From an uncultured Campylobacter sp. (GTDB taxonomy: Bacteria; Campylobacterota; Campylobacteria; Campylobacterales; Campylobacteraceae): a stretch of 6,900 nt of DNA. A program made the translations under genes and the position numbers. Positions within the stretch are counted from its first letter, which is position 1; every line of letters begins with the position of its first letter. Where the stretch lies: assembly GCF_937890585.1 (NCBI RefSeq), contig NZ_CALACG010000221.1, positions 1-6,900 of the forward strand, written 5' to 3'. This document shows positions 5,728 through 6,900 of the stretch, piece after piece. A model generated the notes under the pieces. That model saw only the letters and a program-made list of their open reading frames with translations. It ran no database searches and was not told where the DNA came from.

Positions 5728-6900
5728 AAAATTATTTTTTAAAATAATCTCCGGAGCACCAAGCAAATAGCAACCATCATCAAATGTAATACTTCCATAT
5801 TTGAGCGTGGATGAAAAAGGTAATACTTTAATGGGGGACTTAAATTCCCCTGCTTTTCCATTCTCATTTACATACTCTTTTAGAGCCTGCATAGTTGTAT
5901 TATTATCTTTAGAAGCATTGGCATACGAAAACAATATTTCTCTAAACTTCTCTTCACTAATAAGTTCTATTGCATTTTTACATAAGAATAAATCCTCCAC
6001 CTTCATATCAGGCTTTGTAATAGTTCCCGTTTTGTCCACACAAAGCATATCCACTCTTGCCAGAGTCTCTATACTTTTCATATCATGAAGAAGCACTTTT
6101 TTACTTGCTAGCTTCATAGTGCTGATAGCCAATGCAACTGTAGTCAGTAGATATAGTCCCTCAGGTATCATACCAAGCACTGCCGCTACCATAGAAGTTA
6201 CACTTTTTCTTAAAGTATCACCATTTATATAATAACTTTGCCAAAATAAAATTACACCAATAGGAATAATAACAATACCAACAGTCTTTACAATCAAGTT
6301 AATATGTCTTATCATCTCAGACTGTTCCTTATTTTTCATTGTTTTTGCTTCAATACTTAGCTTTGAAATATAAGACTCATCTCCCACTCTCTCAAGCCTG
6401 GCATAGCACTCTCCGGATACTACAAAACTTCCGGACATCAAATTGTTTCCAACATTCTTTTCTACTTCATCAGATTCACCGGTCAACAATGATTCATTGA
6501 CCTGTACACTTCCACTTATAACTATAGCATCTGCACAAATCTGTTTACCTGCTGTAAGCAAAATAATATCACCTTGTACCAGCTCTTTTGATAAAATATT
6601 TTGCAACTTACCATCCCTTAAAACATCTGTATGTGGAGCATTCAAAAGATTCATTTTCTCCAAAGTCTTTTTTGCACGCAATTCTTGTACTATACCTATA
6701 ACTGTATTTCCGACAATAACAGGCAGGAATGTAAGATTCCTAAACGAACCCACCACAATCAGTAATATAGAAATTATTAAAAATATCAGGTTAAAGTATG
6801 TACATACATTTGACAATACTATTTCCAAAGTTGTTTTATCAGTGTTTGTATTTATTTTATTTGTTAAACCCGGAGCAATTCTTTGTTCTACTTCACTACC
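5719..6900 (-). CDS. P-type cation-transporting ATPase, N-terminal half only (truncated, foreign-looking)
   Basis: The frame is open at the right edge. A TTG at 6828 could be read as a start, but 24 more in-frame codons upstream resemble the N-terminus of this family, so the gene begins outside the window. Counting from the TTG codon, visible elements are M1-M2 (about 11-50), the actuator motif LLTGES (114-119; TGES at 6483-6472), M3-M4 (about 178-240) with PEGL (222-225), the phosphorylation motif DKTGT (265-269; 6036-6022), and a short N-domain with PFSSTLKYG and LLGAPE (355-360). It stops nine residues later. The P-domain hinge GDGVND and helices M5-M10 are absent, about half of the usual length, so transport is not possible as it stands. 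The sequence resembles Lachnospiraceae-type IC-family ATPases (from memory). The ion is unknown. It is either a transferred, broken gene or an assembly chimera. Confidence 0.82.
   Translation of the reverse strand, partial: GSEVEQRIAPGLTNKINTNTDKTTLEIVLSNVCTYFNLIFLIISILLIVVGSFRNLTFLPVIVGNTVIGIVQELRAKKTLEKMNLLNAPHTDVLRDGKLQNILSKELVQGDIILLTAGKQICADAIVISGSVQVNESLLTGESDEVEKNVGNNLMSGSFVVSGECYARLERVGDESYISKLSIEAKTMKNKEQSEMIRHINLIVKTVGIVIIPIGVILFWQSYYINGDTLRKSVTSMVAAVLGMIPEGLYLLTTVALAISTMKLASKKVLLHDMKSIETLARVDMLCVDKTGTITKPDMKVEDLFLCKNAIELISEEKFREILFSYANASKDNNTTMQALKEYVNENGKAGEFKSPIKVLPFSSTLKYGSITFDDGCYLLGAPEIILKNNFKR
5724..5748. repeat. Short imperfect direct repeat at the Campylobacter/ATPase junction
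   Basis: TTTTAAAATTAT (5724-5735) and TTTTAAAATAAT (5737-5748) agree at 11 of 12 bases and lie where Campylobacter-like sequence gives way to ATPase coding sequence. This is low-complexity A/T, so it may be chance. It is also the kind of microhomology at which recombination or a mis-assembly joins two molecules. The last residues of the ATPase frame (LKNNFKR) are encoded here and need not be native. Confidence 0.5.

Noticed and set aside
6826..6828. TTG at 6828 as the start of the ATPase gene
   Set aside because: The frame stays open for 24 more codons to the edge, and these resemble the N-terminus of the family, so the TTG is an internal leucine.

Overview
The first ~5.7 kb looks like a Campylobacter chromosome, probably a non-thermophilic species of the C. 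concisus type (species-level placement is inference). The grounds are the A+T-rich, AAATTT-laden sequence (about forty AAATTT words counted by eye), the very tight gene packing with GTG/TTG starts and 4-nt overlaps, the cysteine-paired secreted Sel1-repeat (Hcp-type) proteins, the epsilon-type HisF and RlmN, and a long C/G homopolymer of the kind these bacteria use for phase variation. The first 15 bases are not genomic. They match the end of the Nextera/Tn5 mosaic-end adapter, so base 16 is a contig edge and the first gene is truncated there.

Layout: (1) 16-1191 (+), the C-terminal part of a superfamily-1 DNA2/NAM7-like helicase, followed two bases later by hisF (1194-1949, TTG start). (2) A short hairpin (1951-1974) lies between hisF and a convergent minus-strand cluster. 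(3) The minus-strand cluster, in transcription order, is a 90-aa three-helix membrane protein (3533-3261) and two tandem paralogous secreted Sel1-repeat proteins (3246-2629 and 2591-1977). It is preceded by a 10-base G tract (C on the + strand, 3570-3579) in the likely promoter. (4) Divergent from it is a + strand, translationally coupled operon: a nucleosidase/phosphorylase-like protein (3692-4378), rlmN (4375-5520) and a 31-aa single-helix protein (5517-5612) that is easily missed. (5) A hairpin with a following T run (5671-5727) closes that operon. (6) From about 5725-5748 to the right edge lies half of a P-type cation ATPase on the minus strand. It resembles low-G+C Firmicutes (Lachnospiraceae-like) enzymes, contains no AAATTT word, and stops just after its GAPE motif, so the P-domain hinge and the last membrane helices are missing.

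Functionally, hisF is histidine/purine-link metabolism and rlmN is rRNA/tRNA A2 methylation. The Sel1 cluster is the accessory and possibly phase-variable part: secreted, disulfide-rich repeat proteins together with a small membrane protein. The ATPase fragment is either a horizontally acquired, truncated gene or, given the unremoved adapter at the other end, a chimeric join in a draft assembly. The sequence alone cannot decide, and I rate the assembly explanation as at least as likely.
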